Shown here one piece after another: positions 17,172-26,829 of a DNA stretch of 64,000 bases. The position numbers and the translations under genes were made by a program. The stretch is from Vreelandella profundi (GTDB taxonomy: Bacteria > Pseudomonadota > Gammaproteobacteria > Pseudomonadales > Halomonadaceae). Location of the stretch: assembly GCF_019722725.1 (NCBI RefSeq), contig NZ_CP077941.1:2170001-2234000 (forward strand). The letters run 5' to 3'. The number at the start of each line of letters is the position of its first letter. Position 1 is the stretch's first letter. The notes beneath the pieces were generated by a model. That model made no database searches. It saw nothing but the letters and a program-made list of their open reading frames with translations, and was not told the DNA's origin.

Positions 17172-20100
17172 CTAGGTGCTAATAATTTCTTGCCAGCGCT
17201 TTTCTAGCCGTTTCACCGAAACCGGCATGCTGGTACCCAGCTGCTGAGCGAACAGTGACACCCTGAGCTCCTGTAGCCACCAGCCGAAAGCAACCAGCTC
17301 GGGGCCTTCCACCTGACCACGCCGCTCACTCTTACGCCGCGCATCAAAACGCGCCTCCAGCGCTTGAACATCGTGCATCATCATTTGATCACGGCCACGC
17401 TCCCGGGCAGCTTTTTCAAGGCGTAGAAGCGCCGCTTCGGTATAGCGCGGATATTCATCTAGCCAAGCGCCAGCATTGCGAATGAAGCCGGTATAAACCA
17501 GGCGCTGCATCTGTGCGCTGACATCGCTATACACCAGCGCAAGGGCAAAATTGAGTTTTCCCTTTAGCAGCTTACTAATCGCTAAATGGCCCTTTAGCGC
17601 GGCCTCTACCCGTAACAGTAGAGCGCTCGTCTCGTTAACAAGCTGGTTCTGAGTATCGTTGAGTCGTTGGCTCAACTCCCCGGCCGAGCGCGGCAGCGGA
17701 TGCTGAGCCGCCACCTGAGTAAACACCGCCAGCAGCAGATCATCCACCAGCGCTTGCTTACTTCCCACTTTAGCAAACAGCAGCGCGCACTTCTCAACGC
17801 CAGGTAACTGCTTGATCGCTTTGACCTGCTCCGGCAATTTGGCAATAGCTAGCCGCGCAATGCCTTCCTGATGGGCGGCATCAGCTTTCGCAGGATGATC
17901 GAACAGCGCAACTTTAAACTCACTAGCTTGCGCTACCAGAGCAGGGTACGCCTCAACGCGAATACCTGCCTGAGTGGTAACGCGGGAAGCCGGTAACGGG
18001 GCCTCAGGCAGACCGGCAACGGCAGGCTCAATGCTGACCTGTTCGGCCAGGGCTTGAGCACCTGCGCTGGCCGCCGCTTCATAGCGCCGTTCTAGGGCGC
18101 GCAGATCGCGACCCTGACCCAGGGTTTCACCCGCGTGATCCACCACGCGAATATTCATAATCAGGTGCGGCTCAAGCAAATCTAAGCGCCAGTCTTCGAG
18201 CTGCACGCGTGTCGATGTACGACGGCGAATAAACTCCCCAAGAGCCTCGGTTAATGGGCGCTGATCAGGCACCAGGGTTTCCAGCGCAGCATCGACCCAA
18301 TCAGGAATTGGCACAACCTGACGGCGAATACTTTTCGGCAGCGACTTCAATAGCGCAATGCACTTTTCACGTAATAGCCCGGGCACCAGCCATTCTAAAG
18401 CATGCACCGGCACCTGCGGCAGCATGGCCGCGGGAACGGTCAGCGTGATGCCGTCGTCTTCTGCGTCAGGGTCAAAGTGATAGCTAACCGGATACGCAAC
18501 GCCGGCCAAGGTTAAATAATCGGGATACTGCATTTGGGTGACGTCGTCAGCATCGCGCGCTTTTAACGACTCAAGGTCGAAATGCAGTAACTCTGGATCA
18601 CGCTGCTCGGCTTGCTTGCGCCAGTGTTCAAACCCTTTGCCGTTAACCGTTTCGGCGGGGATACGCGCATCGTAAAAATCAAAAAGCGTGTCTTCATCGA
18701 CCAAAATATCGCGCCGTCGAGCGCGATCTTCTAGCGCCTCGACTTCGCTGACCAACGCTCGGTTGTGGGCGAAAAAAGCGCCTTTAGTCTGAAACTCACC
18801 TTCCACCAGCGCGCGGCGAATAAACAGCTCCCGAGACTCCTTAGGCGCTATTGGCCCGTAATGAACACGGCGCCTCGCGACAATCGGCAGACCAAACAGC
18901 GTGACCTGCTCAAACGCCACCACCTGTGCCCGCTTCATTTCCCAATGCGATTCGCTGTAAGTGCGCTTTATCAGATGCTGCGCCTGGGGCTCAATCCAGT
19001 CTGGGTCAATTTTGGCCACCGTACGGGCAAATAGCTTTGACGTTTCGATCATCTCAAACGCCATCATCCACTTGGGTGATTTTTTAGCCAGCCCAGAGCC
19101 AGGGTGAATCATAAACTTTCGGTTGCGGGCGCCAAGATATTCACGATTCTCAAGCAGCGTGCCCACATTAGAAAGCAGCCCTGACAACAACGCCTGATGC
19201 AGCTTGCCCGAGGTTTTACGCCGCATCTGTCGAGCCTGCTCTTCGCTCTCTTCTTCGTCACGCGGCAAGGGAGCCGGTACATCAATATCCATATCGCGCA
19301 GCAGCTGGCGCAGCTGCCGGAAGGTATCGTGCCACTCGCGCATGCGCAGGTAGTTGATGTAGTGCTCGCGACACCAGCGGCGCAATTGATTTCCGGACAG
19401 CGCCTCGCGGGCGTTTTCGATGCCGTGCCAAAGGTTCAGCAATGCGACAAAGTCAGAATCCGGGTCGTGCCAGCGCTGGTGCGCTTGATCAGCTGCCTGG
19501 CGTTTGTCCGCCGGCCGGTCGCGGGGGTCCTGAATAGCCAACGCCGAGACCACAATCAGCACATCGCGCAAACTACCCATATCGACGCCTGCTAACACCA
19601 TGCGGGCTAAGCGAGGGTCAATCGGCAATCGCGCAAGCTTACGCCCCAGCGGAGAAAGGCGCTGCTGCTCATCCACGGCGCCCAGCTCGAACAGCAGCCG
19701 AAAACCGTCCTTAACGAAGCGACTGTCCGGCGGATCTACAAAGGGAAAAGCTTCTATATCGCCAAGCTTGAGGCCCAGCATCGAGAGAATAACCGACGCT
19801 AAGTTAGTGCGCTGAATTTCAGGGTCAGTAAAGCCTGGCCGAGATAAGAAATCCTCTTCGCTGTAAAGACGAACACAGACCCCGTCGGCAACTCGACCGC
19901 AGCGCCCTTTACGCTGGTTCGCGCTGGCTTGGCTCACCGCTTCTACGGGCAGGCGTTGAATTTTTGACCGATAGCTGTAGCGGCTGATACGCACAAGCCC
20001 AGGATCGATCACATAGCGAATGCCGGGTACCGTCAGCGAGGTTTCTGCAACGTTGGTGGCCAGCACAATTCGGCGCCCGCGGTGTGAGGCAAATACACGG

Positions 20101-21176
20101 TTTTGCTCTTCGTTGGAAAGGCGTGCATAAAGAGGCAGAATTTCAGTGCCTTTTAAGTCCGCGCGGCGCAGCGTATCCGCAGTTTCTCGAATTTCACGCT
20201 CGCCGGGTAAAAATACCAGCACATCGCGAGGGCCATGCAGCCAGCCTTTTTCACGCTCAATGGCCTCGATTTCTTCTACCGCATGCAGAATGCCCTCTTG
20301 CAGCGTGCGGTCTTCCTCATCGTCGTCATCACGCACCAGCGGCCGGTAGTGCACCTCAACGGGATAAGTCCGACCGGTCACTTCTACTACCGGCGCGGGC
20401 GTCTTAGCGGTGCCGAAATGCTGGGCAAAGCGCGCCACGTCGATGGTCGCCGAGGTAATAATAACTTTCAGGTCGGGCCGCTTGGGTAATAAACGCTTCA
20501 GATAGCCCAGCAGAAAATCAATATTCAGGCTTCGCTCGTGAGCCTCATCGATGATGATGGTGTCATAGCGCAGCAGCAGCGGGTCGTGCTGCGTTTCAGC
20601 CAGCAAGATACCGTCCGTCATCAGCTTGACTAAGGTGCTGGGCGTACTCTGATCACTAAAACGTACCTGATAGCCGACCTGCTCGCCCAAAGAGACGTTC
20701 AACTCTTCGGCCAAACGCCCTGCTACGCTTCGGGCGGCAAGGCGCCGTGGCTGAGTGTGACCAATCAAACCACGGCGGCCACGCCCCAGCTCTAAACACA
20801 TTTTTGGCAGCTGGGTAGTTTTGCCTGAGCCTGTCTCCCCCGCCACCACGACGACTTGATGGTCACGAATGGCGTTAAGAATATCTTCTCGCCGCTCGAC
20901 TACCGGCAATTCAGGCGGGTAGTTAAGCGCGACCTGCTGCGCCTGACGCAGGCTTAGCAGCTGCTGAGCGCGGCTGATCTCGCGCTGCACCTCATCTAAA
21001 CCGCGGCTGATAGGTTTGTTATCGCGCAGGCGACGGCTCAAACCACTCAGGCGTTTCTCCAGCCTCTCGGTATCGCGCAGCATCACATCGCCCGCTGCCT
21101 GTGTCAGCGATGCAAGGCGTTGGCTATCGGTGGGGGCTGTGGGGGTGTCAGTGGTCACGATTGAGTAGGCTTCCAT
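17172..21176 (-). CDS. hrpA: ATP-dependent RNA helicase HrpA
   Basis: A DEAH-box helicase of about 1334 residues, near the usual length of the family (1300). Walker A GETGSGKTTQLPK is near residue 115, the DEAH box is in IIDEAHERSLN near 215, SATID near 240, and QRKGRCGRV (motif VI) near 425. The HA2, OB-fold and long DUF3418 C-terminal parts follow. Family members act on rRNA and stalled ribosomes. The start is uncertain: ATG 21176 and GTG 21191 are both in frame and neither has a clear ribosome-binding site. The terminator of fadD ends at about 21191, so hrpA probably has its own promoter reaching into the fadD 3' region. Confidence 0.94.
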   Translation of the reverse strand: MEAYSIVTTDTPTAPTDSQRLASLTQAAGDVMLRDTERLEKRLSGLSRRLRDNKPISRGLDEVQREISRAQQLLSLRQAQQVALNYPPELPVVERREDILNAIRDHQVVVVAGETGSGKTTQLPKMCLELGRGRRGLIGHTQPRRLAARSVAGRLAEELNVSLGEQVGYQVRFSDQSTPSTLVKLMTDGILLAETQHDPLLLRYDTIIIDEAHERSLNIDFLLGYLKRLLPKRPDLKVIITSATIDVARFAQHFGTAKTPAPVVEVTGRTYPVEVHYRPLVRDDDDEEDRTLQEGILHAVEEIEAIEREKGWLHGPRDVLVFLPGEREIRETADTLRRADLKGTEILPLYARLSNEEQNRVFASHRGRRIVLATNVAETSLTVPGIRYVIDPGLVRISRYSYRSKIQRLPVEAVSQASANQRKGRCGRVADGVCVRLYSEEDFLSRPGFTDPEIQRTNLASVILSMLGLKLGDIEAFPFVDPPDSRFVKDGFRLLFELGAVDEQQRLSPLGRKLARLPIDPRLARMVLAGVDMGSLRDVLIVVSALAIQDPRDRPADKRQAADQAHQRWHDPDSDFVALLNLWHGIENAREALSGNQLRRWCREHYINYLRMREWHDTFRQLRQLLRDMDIDVPAPLPRDEEESEEQARQMRRKTSGKLHQALLSGLLSNVGTLLENREYLGARNRKFMIHPGSGLAKKSPKWMMAFEMIETSKLFARTVAKIDPDWIEPQAQHLIKRTYSESHWEMKRAQVVAFEQVTLFGLPIVARRRVHYGPIAPKESRELFIRRALVEGEFQTKGAFFAHNRALVSEVEALEDRARRRDILVDEDTLFDFYDARIPAETVNGKGFEHWRKQAEQRDPELLHFDLESLKARDADDVTQMQYPDYLTLAGVAYPVSYHFDPDAEDDGITLTVPAAMLPQVPVHALEWLVPGLLREKCIALLKSLPKSIRRQVVPIPDWVDAALETLVPDQRPLTEALGEFIRRRTSTRVQLEDWRLDLLEPHLIMNIRVVDHAGETLGQGRDLRALERRYEAAASAGAQALAEQVSIEPAVAGLPEAPLPASRVTTQAGIRVEAYPALVAQASEFKVALFDHPAKADAAHQEGIARLAIAKLPEQVKAIKQLPGVEKCALLFAKVGSKQALVDDLLLAVFTQVAAQHPLPRSAGELSQRLNDTQNQLVNETSALLLRVEAALKGHLAISKLLKGKLNFALALVYSDVSAQMQRLVYTGFIRNAGAWLDEYPRYTEAALLRLEKAARERGRDQMMMHDVQALEARFDARRKSERRGQVEGPELVAFGWWLQELRVSLFAQQLGTSMPVSVKRLEKRWQEIIST

Positions 21177-21190
21177 TCGCTTGAGTGGCA

Positions 21191-21220
21191 CAAAAAATCA
21201 ACCCGCTCAAGTGAGCGGGT
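21191..21220 (-). terminator. Rho-independent terminator of fadD
   Basis: Arms ACCCGCTCA and TGAGCGGGT with a two-base loop are followed on the minus strand by TTGATTTTTT. It lies about 75 bp past the fadD stop and directly against the hrpA start. Confidence 0.8.
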
Positions 21221-21293
21221 CGTAAGTACAGCCTCATAGTGTAACGCTTTCATTAGCTCGGCGCCTAACACAGCGCCTGTGTGCGTTAAGCGC

Positions 21294-22964
21294 TTACGCC
21301 TTTGGGGCGTCTTCGTCGCGCAGCTGGCGGCGCAGCACTTTGCCCACGTTCGTTTTGGGCAGCTCATCACGAAATTCGATAACTTTAGGCACCTTATAGC
21401 CGGTGAGCTCTTTTTTACACCAGTCACGCAGCGTTTTTTCATCAAGCTGGCTATTTTTGCTAACGACAAACAGCTTGATCGCCTCACCAGAGTTTTCATC
21501 CGGAATGCCTACCGCAGCCGACTCAAGCACATCGGGATGGCCAGCTACGACATCCTCAATTTCATTGGGATAGACATTAAAACCAGAGACCAGAATCATG
21601 TCTTTTTTCCGATCAACAATGCGGATGTAGCCATCATCTTGAAGTATGGCGATATCACCGGAGTGAAACCACCCACCTTCATCAATGGCCGCGCGGGTGT
21701 CATCCTCGCGCTGCCAGTAGCCTTTCATCACCTGCGGCCCTTGCACACACAGCTCACCTGGCTCGCCCATCGCTACGTCGTTACCGTCGGCATCGACGAC
21801 TTTGACTGCCGTACCCGCCACGGGCTTGCCAATCGTGCCCAGCTGGATCGCATCGGTAGGATTAAAGCTAACGATAGGCGATGTTTCAGTCAGCCCGTAG
21901 CCCTCGGCAACCGGGCAGCCGGTCGTTTGCTCCCAGCGCTGAGCGACGGCCTTGGTCAAGGCCATACCGCCAGAAATCGTCAGTTTTAATTTAGAAAAAT
22001 CTAGCTGTTTAAAATCGTCACGGTTACACAGAGCATTAAACAGCGTATTAAGGCCAATGAAGGCGGTAAAAGGCAGCCCTTTGAGTTCTTTAATAAAAGC
22101 ATCCAAGTCGCGAGGATTGGTGATCAACAAAGAGTGGTTACCGGTCTCCATCAAAAACAGGCAGTTAACGGTAAAGGTGTAAATGTGGTAGACGGGTAGC
22201 GGCGCGATAACGAGCTCTTCGCCATTACTTAAGTGTGCCCCTATCGCTTCACGTGCCTGCAGCATGTTAGCGACCAGATTACGGTGCGTCAGCATTGCCC
22301 CCTTGGGCGTGCCCGTCGTGCCTCCCGTGTACTGGAGGGCCGCTAAGTCATCGTGTGTCTGCTTGACCTCGGTATGACTTAACGAAGCGCCTTTTTTCAC
22401 AGCCTCTCGAAAATCAGTCGCGCTGGGCAGTGAGTAGGCAGGCACCAGCTTTTTGACGTGCTTAACTACTGCGTTGATTAACCAGCGCTTGGGAACATCG
22501 TGTAAATCCCCGAGCTGCGTCACCACAACGTGCTTGATATCCGTTTTATCGAGCACTTTCTCAAGCTTGTCCGCCATGTTGGCCAGAATAACAATCGCTT
22601 TCGCGCCGGAGTCTTTGAACTGGTTCGCCATTTCCCGCTCGGTATAAAGCGGGTTGGTATTGACCAACACAAGGCCTGCGCGCAGCGCGCCAAAGACTGC
22701 CACGGGGAATTGCAATACGTTGGGCAACTGAATGGCGATTCGGTCACCGGGAACCAGGTCAGTTTCGTGCTGCAACCAGGCGGCAAAATTCCCCGACAGG
22801 CGGTCAAGGTCGGCAAAGGTCAGCGTTTTTCCCATACAGGAAAAGGCAGGCTTATCTTTAAAACGCTCTACTGCGGAATGAAAAACATCGGTGACTGAAT
22901 CATATTGATCCAATCCTTCAAGCGCTGGGCCACGTAAAACGGCGGCGTTGGCGTGTTCACTCAT
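21294..22964 (-). CDS. fadD: Long-chain fatty-acid-CoA ligase FadD
   Basis: A 556-residue AMP-forming ligase that activates long-chain fatty acids at the inner face of the membrane. The AMP-binding motif YTGGTTGTPKGA is near residues 210-221, the second motif is EGYGLTET, and the FACS signature region GWFHSGDIA with DRKKDMILVSGFNVYPNEIE follows near 440-465. The C-terminal catalytic lysine is in PKTNVGKVLRR. ATG 22964 is preferred to TTG 22970 because GGAG lies seven bases upstream. A PsrA-like palindrome about 105 bp upstream suggests co-regulation with the acyl-CoA dehydrogenase at the left end. Confidence 0.94.
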   Translation of the reverse strand: MSEHANAAVLRGPALEGLDQYDSVTDVFHSAVERFKDKPAFSCMGKTLTFADLDRLSGNFAAWLQHETDLVPGDRIAIQLPNVLQFPVAVFGALRAGLVLVNTNPLYTEREMANQFKDSGAKAIVILANMADKLEKVLDKTDIKHVVVTQLGDLHDVPKRWLINAVVKHVKKLVPAYSLPSATDFREAVKKGASLSHTEVKQTHDDLAALQYTGGTTGTPKGAMLTHRNLVANMLQAREAIGAHLSNGEELVIAPLPVYHIYTFTVNCLFLMETGNHSLLITNPRDLDAFIKELKGLPFTAFIGLNTLFNALCNRDDFKQLDFSKLKLTISGGMALTKAVAQRWEQTTGCPVAEGYGLTETSPIVSFNPTDAIQLGTIGKPVAGTAVKVVDADGNDVAMGEPGELCVQGPQVMKGYWQREDDTRAAIDEGGWFHSGDIAILQDDGYIRIVDRKKDMILVSGFNVYPNEIEDVVAGHPDVLESAAVGIPDENSGEAIKLFVVSKNSQLDEKTLRDWCKKELTGYKVPKVIEFRDELPKTNVGKVLRRQLRDEDAPKA

Positions 22965-23067
22965 GGGCAATCTCCGCTATCCGTGTCGGCGAGATCACCG
23001 ACCTTGTTGTTGTCGCGAGGTTGAGAGAACCAACGATATACGACGCGTAAAGACCTGTAAAACGATG

Positions 23068-23089
23068 GATTAAAACTTACGTTTCAATC
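23068..23089. promoter_or_regulatory. PsrA-like palindrome upstream of fadD
   Basis: Arms GATTAAAAC and GTTTCAATC around TTAC give an inverted repeat with one mismatch and the core AAAC-N4-GTTT. It fits the PsrA box less perfectly than the site at 1444 but sits ahead of a classic fatty-acid gene. Confidence 0.55.
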
Positions 23090-23156
23090 TTAGCCGGACG
23101 CCAAACATGCTTTATTCATTACTCTCCCTCACCTGCTACTTTAGCAACTCATTCAT

Positions 23157-23936
23157 TTATGGACAGTATCGCGCCTGAATTTCTCCATCGCGCCAGACTA
23201 ATAGCTCGCCAGGCACCATTTTCTCCCAGGCTTCATTATGGGTAAGTGGCTCAGTGGCAATGACCGAAACAATATCATCGGGAGTGGTATGCTCAGCAAA
23301 ATTAACCGTCATTTCAGCATCTGACAGCTCAGCATCGCCAAACGGCGCACAGCGGGTAATGTGCGCAAGCTTAGTAGTACAGAATGTATATAAATAGCGG
23401 CCATCAGAGAGCAGCATATTGAATACGCCCAGCGCTCTTAGCTGCTCACACAGCTGGTGCAAGCATTCCCACAGGCTTTCAGGTGAATCGGGCGGGGTAG
23501 GAAAGGCGCGTCGTAGCTCGCCCAGCAGCCAACAGTAGGCATGCTCGCTATCGGTACTGCCCACCGGGGTGTAACTGCCTAACGGTAGGTTTTCCCAGCT
23601 GCTTAACTGGCCGTTGTGCGCATAACACCAGGGGCGCCCCCACATTTCGCGCATAAACGGGTGTGTATTAGACAACCGTACTCCGCCTACGTTGGCTTGC
23701 CGGATATGGCTAATCACCACGTTGGACTTAATAGGATAGTCGCAAATCAATCGAGCAATAGGCGAATTGACCGAGGGGTGTGGATCACGAAAATCGCGAT
23801 AGCCGCCTTCTTCATAGAAGGCGATACCCCAGCCATCACGATGAGGACCCGTCCCGCCCCCACGGTGTAAAAAGCCCGAGAAACTAAAACAAATATCTGT
23901 GGGTACATTAGCGCTCATACCCAGCAACTCACACAT
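23157..23936 (-). CDS. Class II glutamine amidotransferase, YafJ-like
   Basis: A 259-residue Ntn-hydrolase of the YafJ family. The catalytic Cys2 follows the initiator Met (MCELLGMSAN), and HRDGWGIAFY (near 32-41) plus SHIRQANVGGV (near 75) are the conserved substrate loops of glutaminase domains. No synthase domain is attached, so the nitrogen acceptor is unknown; in several bacteria homologues are described only as predicted amidotransferases. The family length is about 255, so the gene looks complete. It is monocistronic as far as seen, with short spacers on both sides. Confidence 0.88.
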   Translation of the reverse strand: MCELLGMSANVPTDICFSFSGFLHRGGGTGPHRDGWGIAFYEEGGYRDFRDPHPSVNSPIARLICDYPIKSNVVISHIRQANVGGVRLSNTHPFMREMWGRPWCYAHNGQLSSWENLPLGSYTPVGSTDSEHAYCWLLGELRRAFPTPPDSPESLWECLHQLCEQLRALGVFNMLLSDGRYLYTFCTTKLAHITRCAPFGDAELSDAEMTVNFAEHTTPDDIVSVIATEPLTHNEAWEKMVPGELLVWRDGEIQARYCP

Positions 23937-24017
23937 GCCTAGCCACCGGTAAAGATCTCAACTTAATTTGGGATACTGGGCAGACCACCAAGTCAGCCAC
24001 CCATACGCATAAAATCA

Positions 24018-24443
24018 TTAGCCAATCACCGGTTCGCGGCGACGTGAAGGCTGCGCATCACCGGCGCGCTGTTCGTCCTGCTCGACATCGTTGTATTCAT
24101 CAGGGCGGCGCCACCACCAAAGAGCAACACCCATAAGCGCACCCACGGCGACGCCAAAGATCAGCCACATCAGGCCGCCACGCAGCGCTGCACCGTTATG
24201 TTCTAAAAAACCAACCGCTGACACCATCGCCGACGGTGCCCAACCGGTATAGAATTCATCCTCTTCTATCAGCGGCAGCCGAAAACTAGCGGGCATCAGC
24301 ACAGCGCCAGCGACAGACCATGTCAGTACCAGCCGTGGTAAACGGGGCAGCAGAGATAGCGCAAAGTAAACAGCGACAATCACTAATAGCGCTATCCCGT
24401 AGTAACTCAACCACAACATTGACGTTGAATTTGCAAATAACAT
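24018..24443 (-). CDS. Hypothetical small membrane protein
   Basis: A 141-residue protein that I do not recognise. Two hydrophobic helices lie near the N-terminus (about 9-32 and 38-55), a third at about 95-115 ends in WWWRRPDEY, and the tail is charged and probably cytoplasmic. An acidic loop (IEEDEFYTGW) may face the periplasm. ATG 24443 is chosen because GAGGGG lies four bases ahead; ATG 24455 overlaps that site. The gene diverges from the S9 peptidase gene with only about 60 bp between starts. Confidence 0.6.
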   Translation of the reverse strand: MLFANSTSMLWLSYYGIALLVIVAVYFALSLLPRLPRLVLTWSVAGAVLMPASFRLPLIEEDEFYTGWAPSAMVSAVGFLEHNGAALRGGLMWLIFGVAVGALMGVALWWWRRPDEYNDVEQDEQRAGDAQPSRRREPVIG

Positions 24444-24505
24444 AATACCCCTCATGTGGGTGAACTCACCCGACGTTGATTTCTCGTTATGGTACCTATG
24501 AATTT

Positions 24506-26602
24506 ATGAAAGCACAGCCAAGCATCCACTCAAACTTACCCGCTGCGCGCTATTATCGCGCTAATGACCCTCAATGGCACTGGTTAGAAAAGCGCGATGA
24601 TGCAGAGGTTACTGCTTTTTTAGAAGCTGCCAATGAGCAGCAGACTACTTGGTTCGCCCCGCTTGCACCGCTAGAAGAAGCGCTCTATCAAAGCCATTTA
24701 GCACGCCGCGAGCTAGCGGTGACCAGCCTTAAGACAGCGCTTGACCACTTCACGTTCTGGAGCGAAACCGGCGCTAAAGACGATTACCCCTGCTGGTGGC
24801 GTCATCCTAACGCTAGACACGAGCAGCAGGAGTGTTTTTTTGATGTCGGTGCCCGCGCCGCAGAACATGACTTTTATGACATGGGCGATATGGCACTCTC
24901 CCCGGATGAGCAGTGGCTAGCCTGGACGGAGGACACTCAGGGCGACGAGCGCTATACGCTGTGGTTAAAAGCACTGCCTAACGGCCAGCCCCGGCAACTG
25001 TTGAGCGATATTGGCGCAGGCCTTTGCTGGGCAGAAGATCAAACAGCAAAGACGGCAACGTTGCTTTTCACGCGCTTCGACGACACCCAGCGCCCCGATA
25101 GCGTATGGCGTTTACCGCTAGCGCTGACAGAACCACATGCCTTAACGACCCCCGTCCTTGTGCTACGCGAAGATGATCCTGAGTTTTGGCTGGGTATCGG
25201 CAAAACGCGGTCAAAGGCGTGGCTACAACTTGAAAGCGGCTCAAAAGATACCAGCGAAATTCATCTTTTACCGGCGCACTCTCCTGCCTCTACGCCGATA
25301 TGCATTCAAACACGCCAAGCAGGCGTTGAGTACAGCATCGACCATCGCCCTGGGTCGTTTTACCGCTTACACAATCAAGCCGGCGCTCACTTTCAGCTTG
25401 ATCACCTGCCGGAAAACCAGCTTGGTCAGCCCCAGCCTAAGTGGCAGACGCTCATCAGCCATCGCGAAGACGCAACGCTTGAAGGCATTGATGCATTTTC
25501 CTGGGGACTGATGCTCGCGGAGCGTGACCATGCCCAGGCACAGGTGCGCCTACGGCGGCTTGTCTTAGATAGCCAGCATTGCTTCACGTTAGATGAGTAT
25601 TTGACACTACCCGAGCAGCCCTGCTCACAGCTATTAGAAGACGCGCCTCATTTTGATAGCCAAGTGCTTCAACTGCGCGAAGAGTCCTTTACCCAGCCGC
25701 CCAGCTGGTTCGAGCTCGATCTTACGAACGGCCAGCGCACGCTGCTAAAACGCGTGCCCGTTTACGGCAACCTTTTACCCGAGCAACTCGTCAGCCGCCG
25801 CCTATGGGCGACCAGTCAGGACGGCGAGCAGGTGCCTGTCTCCATCGTCATGCGTGCAGACCTGGCAGATCAGCCACTACCCACGCTGCTGTACGGCTAT
25901 GGTGCCTACGGCGAAGCGCTTGATCCCTGGTTCTCTATCGCACGCTTAGAACTGCTGGAGCGCGGCGCAGCCTTTGCCGTTGCCCACGTGCGTGGGGGCG
26001 GCGAGCGCGGCGAACCCTGGTACTTAAACGGCAAGATGGCCCACAAAGAAAACAGCTTTAATGATTTTCTGGCCGCGCGTGAGGCACTTGTCGAACAGGG
26101 CGTCAGTGATCCTCAACGCATCGTAGCCTGCGGCGCAAGTGCCGGCGGACTACTGGTCGGCACCTGCATCAACCGGGCACCCGAGGCGTTTTGCGCCGCA
26201 CTGCTAGACGTGCCCTTTCTTGATGTATTACGCACCATGCAGAATCCTGAACTCCCCCTGACCACCGCGGAGTACAGCGAATGGGGCAATCCAGAAGAAG
26301 TAGACGTCGCCGAGCGCATTAGCGGCTATTCCCCGATCGACAACATCAAACCACAGGCATATCCTGCGCTTTGGATTGAGGGCAGCTGGTTCGACACGCG
26401 GGTGAGTTATTGGGAGCCTGCCAAATTCTATGCTCAGGTATCTCAACAGCAGCAGGGCTCAGCGCCTATTCTAATGCGCACTGATATGAGTAGCGGCCAC
26501 GGCGGCGCATCCGGACGTTTTAAAGCATGGCATGACACCGCAAGGCAAGATGCGTTTGCTCTCTGGGCGATGGGCCTCGCGGAACAGGCAATGCCCAGCT
26601 AA
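24506..26602 (+). CDS. S9-family prolyl oligopeptidase / oligopeptidase B
   Basis: A 698-residue serine peptidase that cuts short peptides. An N-terminal beta-propeller covers roughly residues 70-400 and an alpha/beta-hydrolase domain follows. The nucleophile is in CGASAGGLLVG near residue 555, the family GxSxGG motif, and the catalytic His is probably in SSGHGGASGR near 665. GYGAYG and HVRGGGERG are conserved oxyanion-region motifs of oligopeptidase B. No signal peptide is seen, so it should be cytoplasmic. ATG 24506 is the first ATG in frame; a TTG at 24476 is possible, and no strong ribosome-binding site decides. The gene ends in a good terminator. Confidence 0.88.
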   Translation: MKAQPSIHSNLPAARYYRANDPQWHWLEKRDDAEVTAFLEAANEQQTTWFAPLAPLEEALYQSHLARRELAVTSLKTALDHFTFWSETGAKDDYPCWWRHPNARHEQQECFFDVGARAAEHDFYDMGDMALSPDEQWLAWTEDTQGDERYTLWLKALPNGQPRQLLSDIGAGLCWAEDQTAKTATLLFTRFDDTQRPDSVWRLPLALTEPHALTTPVLVLREDDPEFWLGIGKTRSKAWLQLESGSKDTSEIHLLPAHSPASTPICIQTRQAGVEYSIDHRPGSFYRLHNQAGAHFQLDHLPENQLGQPQPKWQTLISHREDATLEGIDAFSWGLMLAERDHAQAQVRLRRLVLDSQHCFTLDEYLTLPEQPCSQLLEDAPHFDSQVLQLREESFTQPPSWFELDLTNGQRTLLKRVPVYGNLLPEQLVSRRLWATSQDGEQVPVSIVMRADLADQPLPTLLYGYGAYGEALDPWFSIARLELLERGAAFAVAHVRGGGERGEPWYLNGKMAHKENSFNDFLAAREALVEQGVSDPQRIVACGASAGGLLVGTCINRAPEAFCAALLDVPFLDVLRTMQNPELPLTTAEYSEWGNPEEVDVAERISGYSPIDNIKPQAYPALWIEGSWFDTRVSYWEPAKFYAQVSQQQQGSAPILMRTDMSSGHGGASGRFKAWHDTARQDAFALWAMGLAEQAMPS

Positions 26603-26638
26603 CCCTCCCACATTATTAGGTATACACAAGAGTCACTT

Positions 26639-26668
26639 TAAAGCAGCGCTTCAAGCGCTGCTTTTTAA
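26639..26668 (+). terminator. Rho-independent terminator of the S9 peptidase gene
   Basis: Perfect 10-bp arms AAGCAGCGCT and AGCGCTGCTT around TCA are followed by TTTAA. It lies about 38 bp past the stop codon. The flanking A and T stretches make it partly symmetrical. Confidence 0.8.
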
Positions 26669-26723
26669 TGGCTTTCAATAAACACCTACTGCTGAGCAGC
26701 CCTCGTCAATAGCTCGCACCACA

Positions 26724-26748
26724 TTTTATGGAAATACTTTCCATAAAA
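26724..26748. promoter_or_regulatory. Perfect 25-bp palindrome upstream of the 52-residue ORF
   Basis: Arms TTTTATGGAAA and TTTCCATAAAA are exact inverted repeats around TAC. It is too far from a T-run to be a terminator and ends two bases before a candidate -35 element, the place expected for an activator or repressor site. I do not recognise the binding protein. Confidence 0.6.
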
Positions 26749-26750
26749 TA

Positions 26751-26779
26751 TTCACAGACCAATAAAAATACGCCATACT
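26751..26779 (+). promoter_or_regulatory. Candidate sigma-70 promoter of the 52-residue ORF
   Basis: TTCACA and CATACT are separated by 17 bp. The predicted transcript would begin about 40 bp before the ATG at 26830. The -35 element abuts the upstream palindrome. Confidence 0.45.
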
Positions 26780-26829
26780 AGACATTAGTCGCATACACTA
26801 TCGTCTAATCAAGACTGTCTGGAGATATT

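Noticed and set aside
19197..19595. A 132-codon plus-strand ORF inside hrpA
   Set aside because: It lies fully antisense to hrpA, has no ribosome-binding site and no family resemblance; it reflects codon bias on the opposite strand.
21279..21989. A 236-codon plus-strand ORF across fadD
   Set aside because: It is antisense to the well-conserved fadD and shows no domain.
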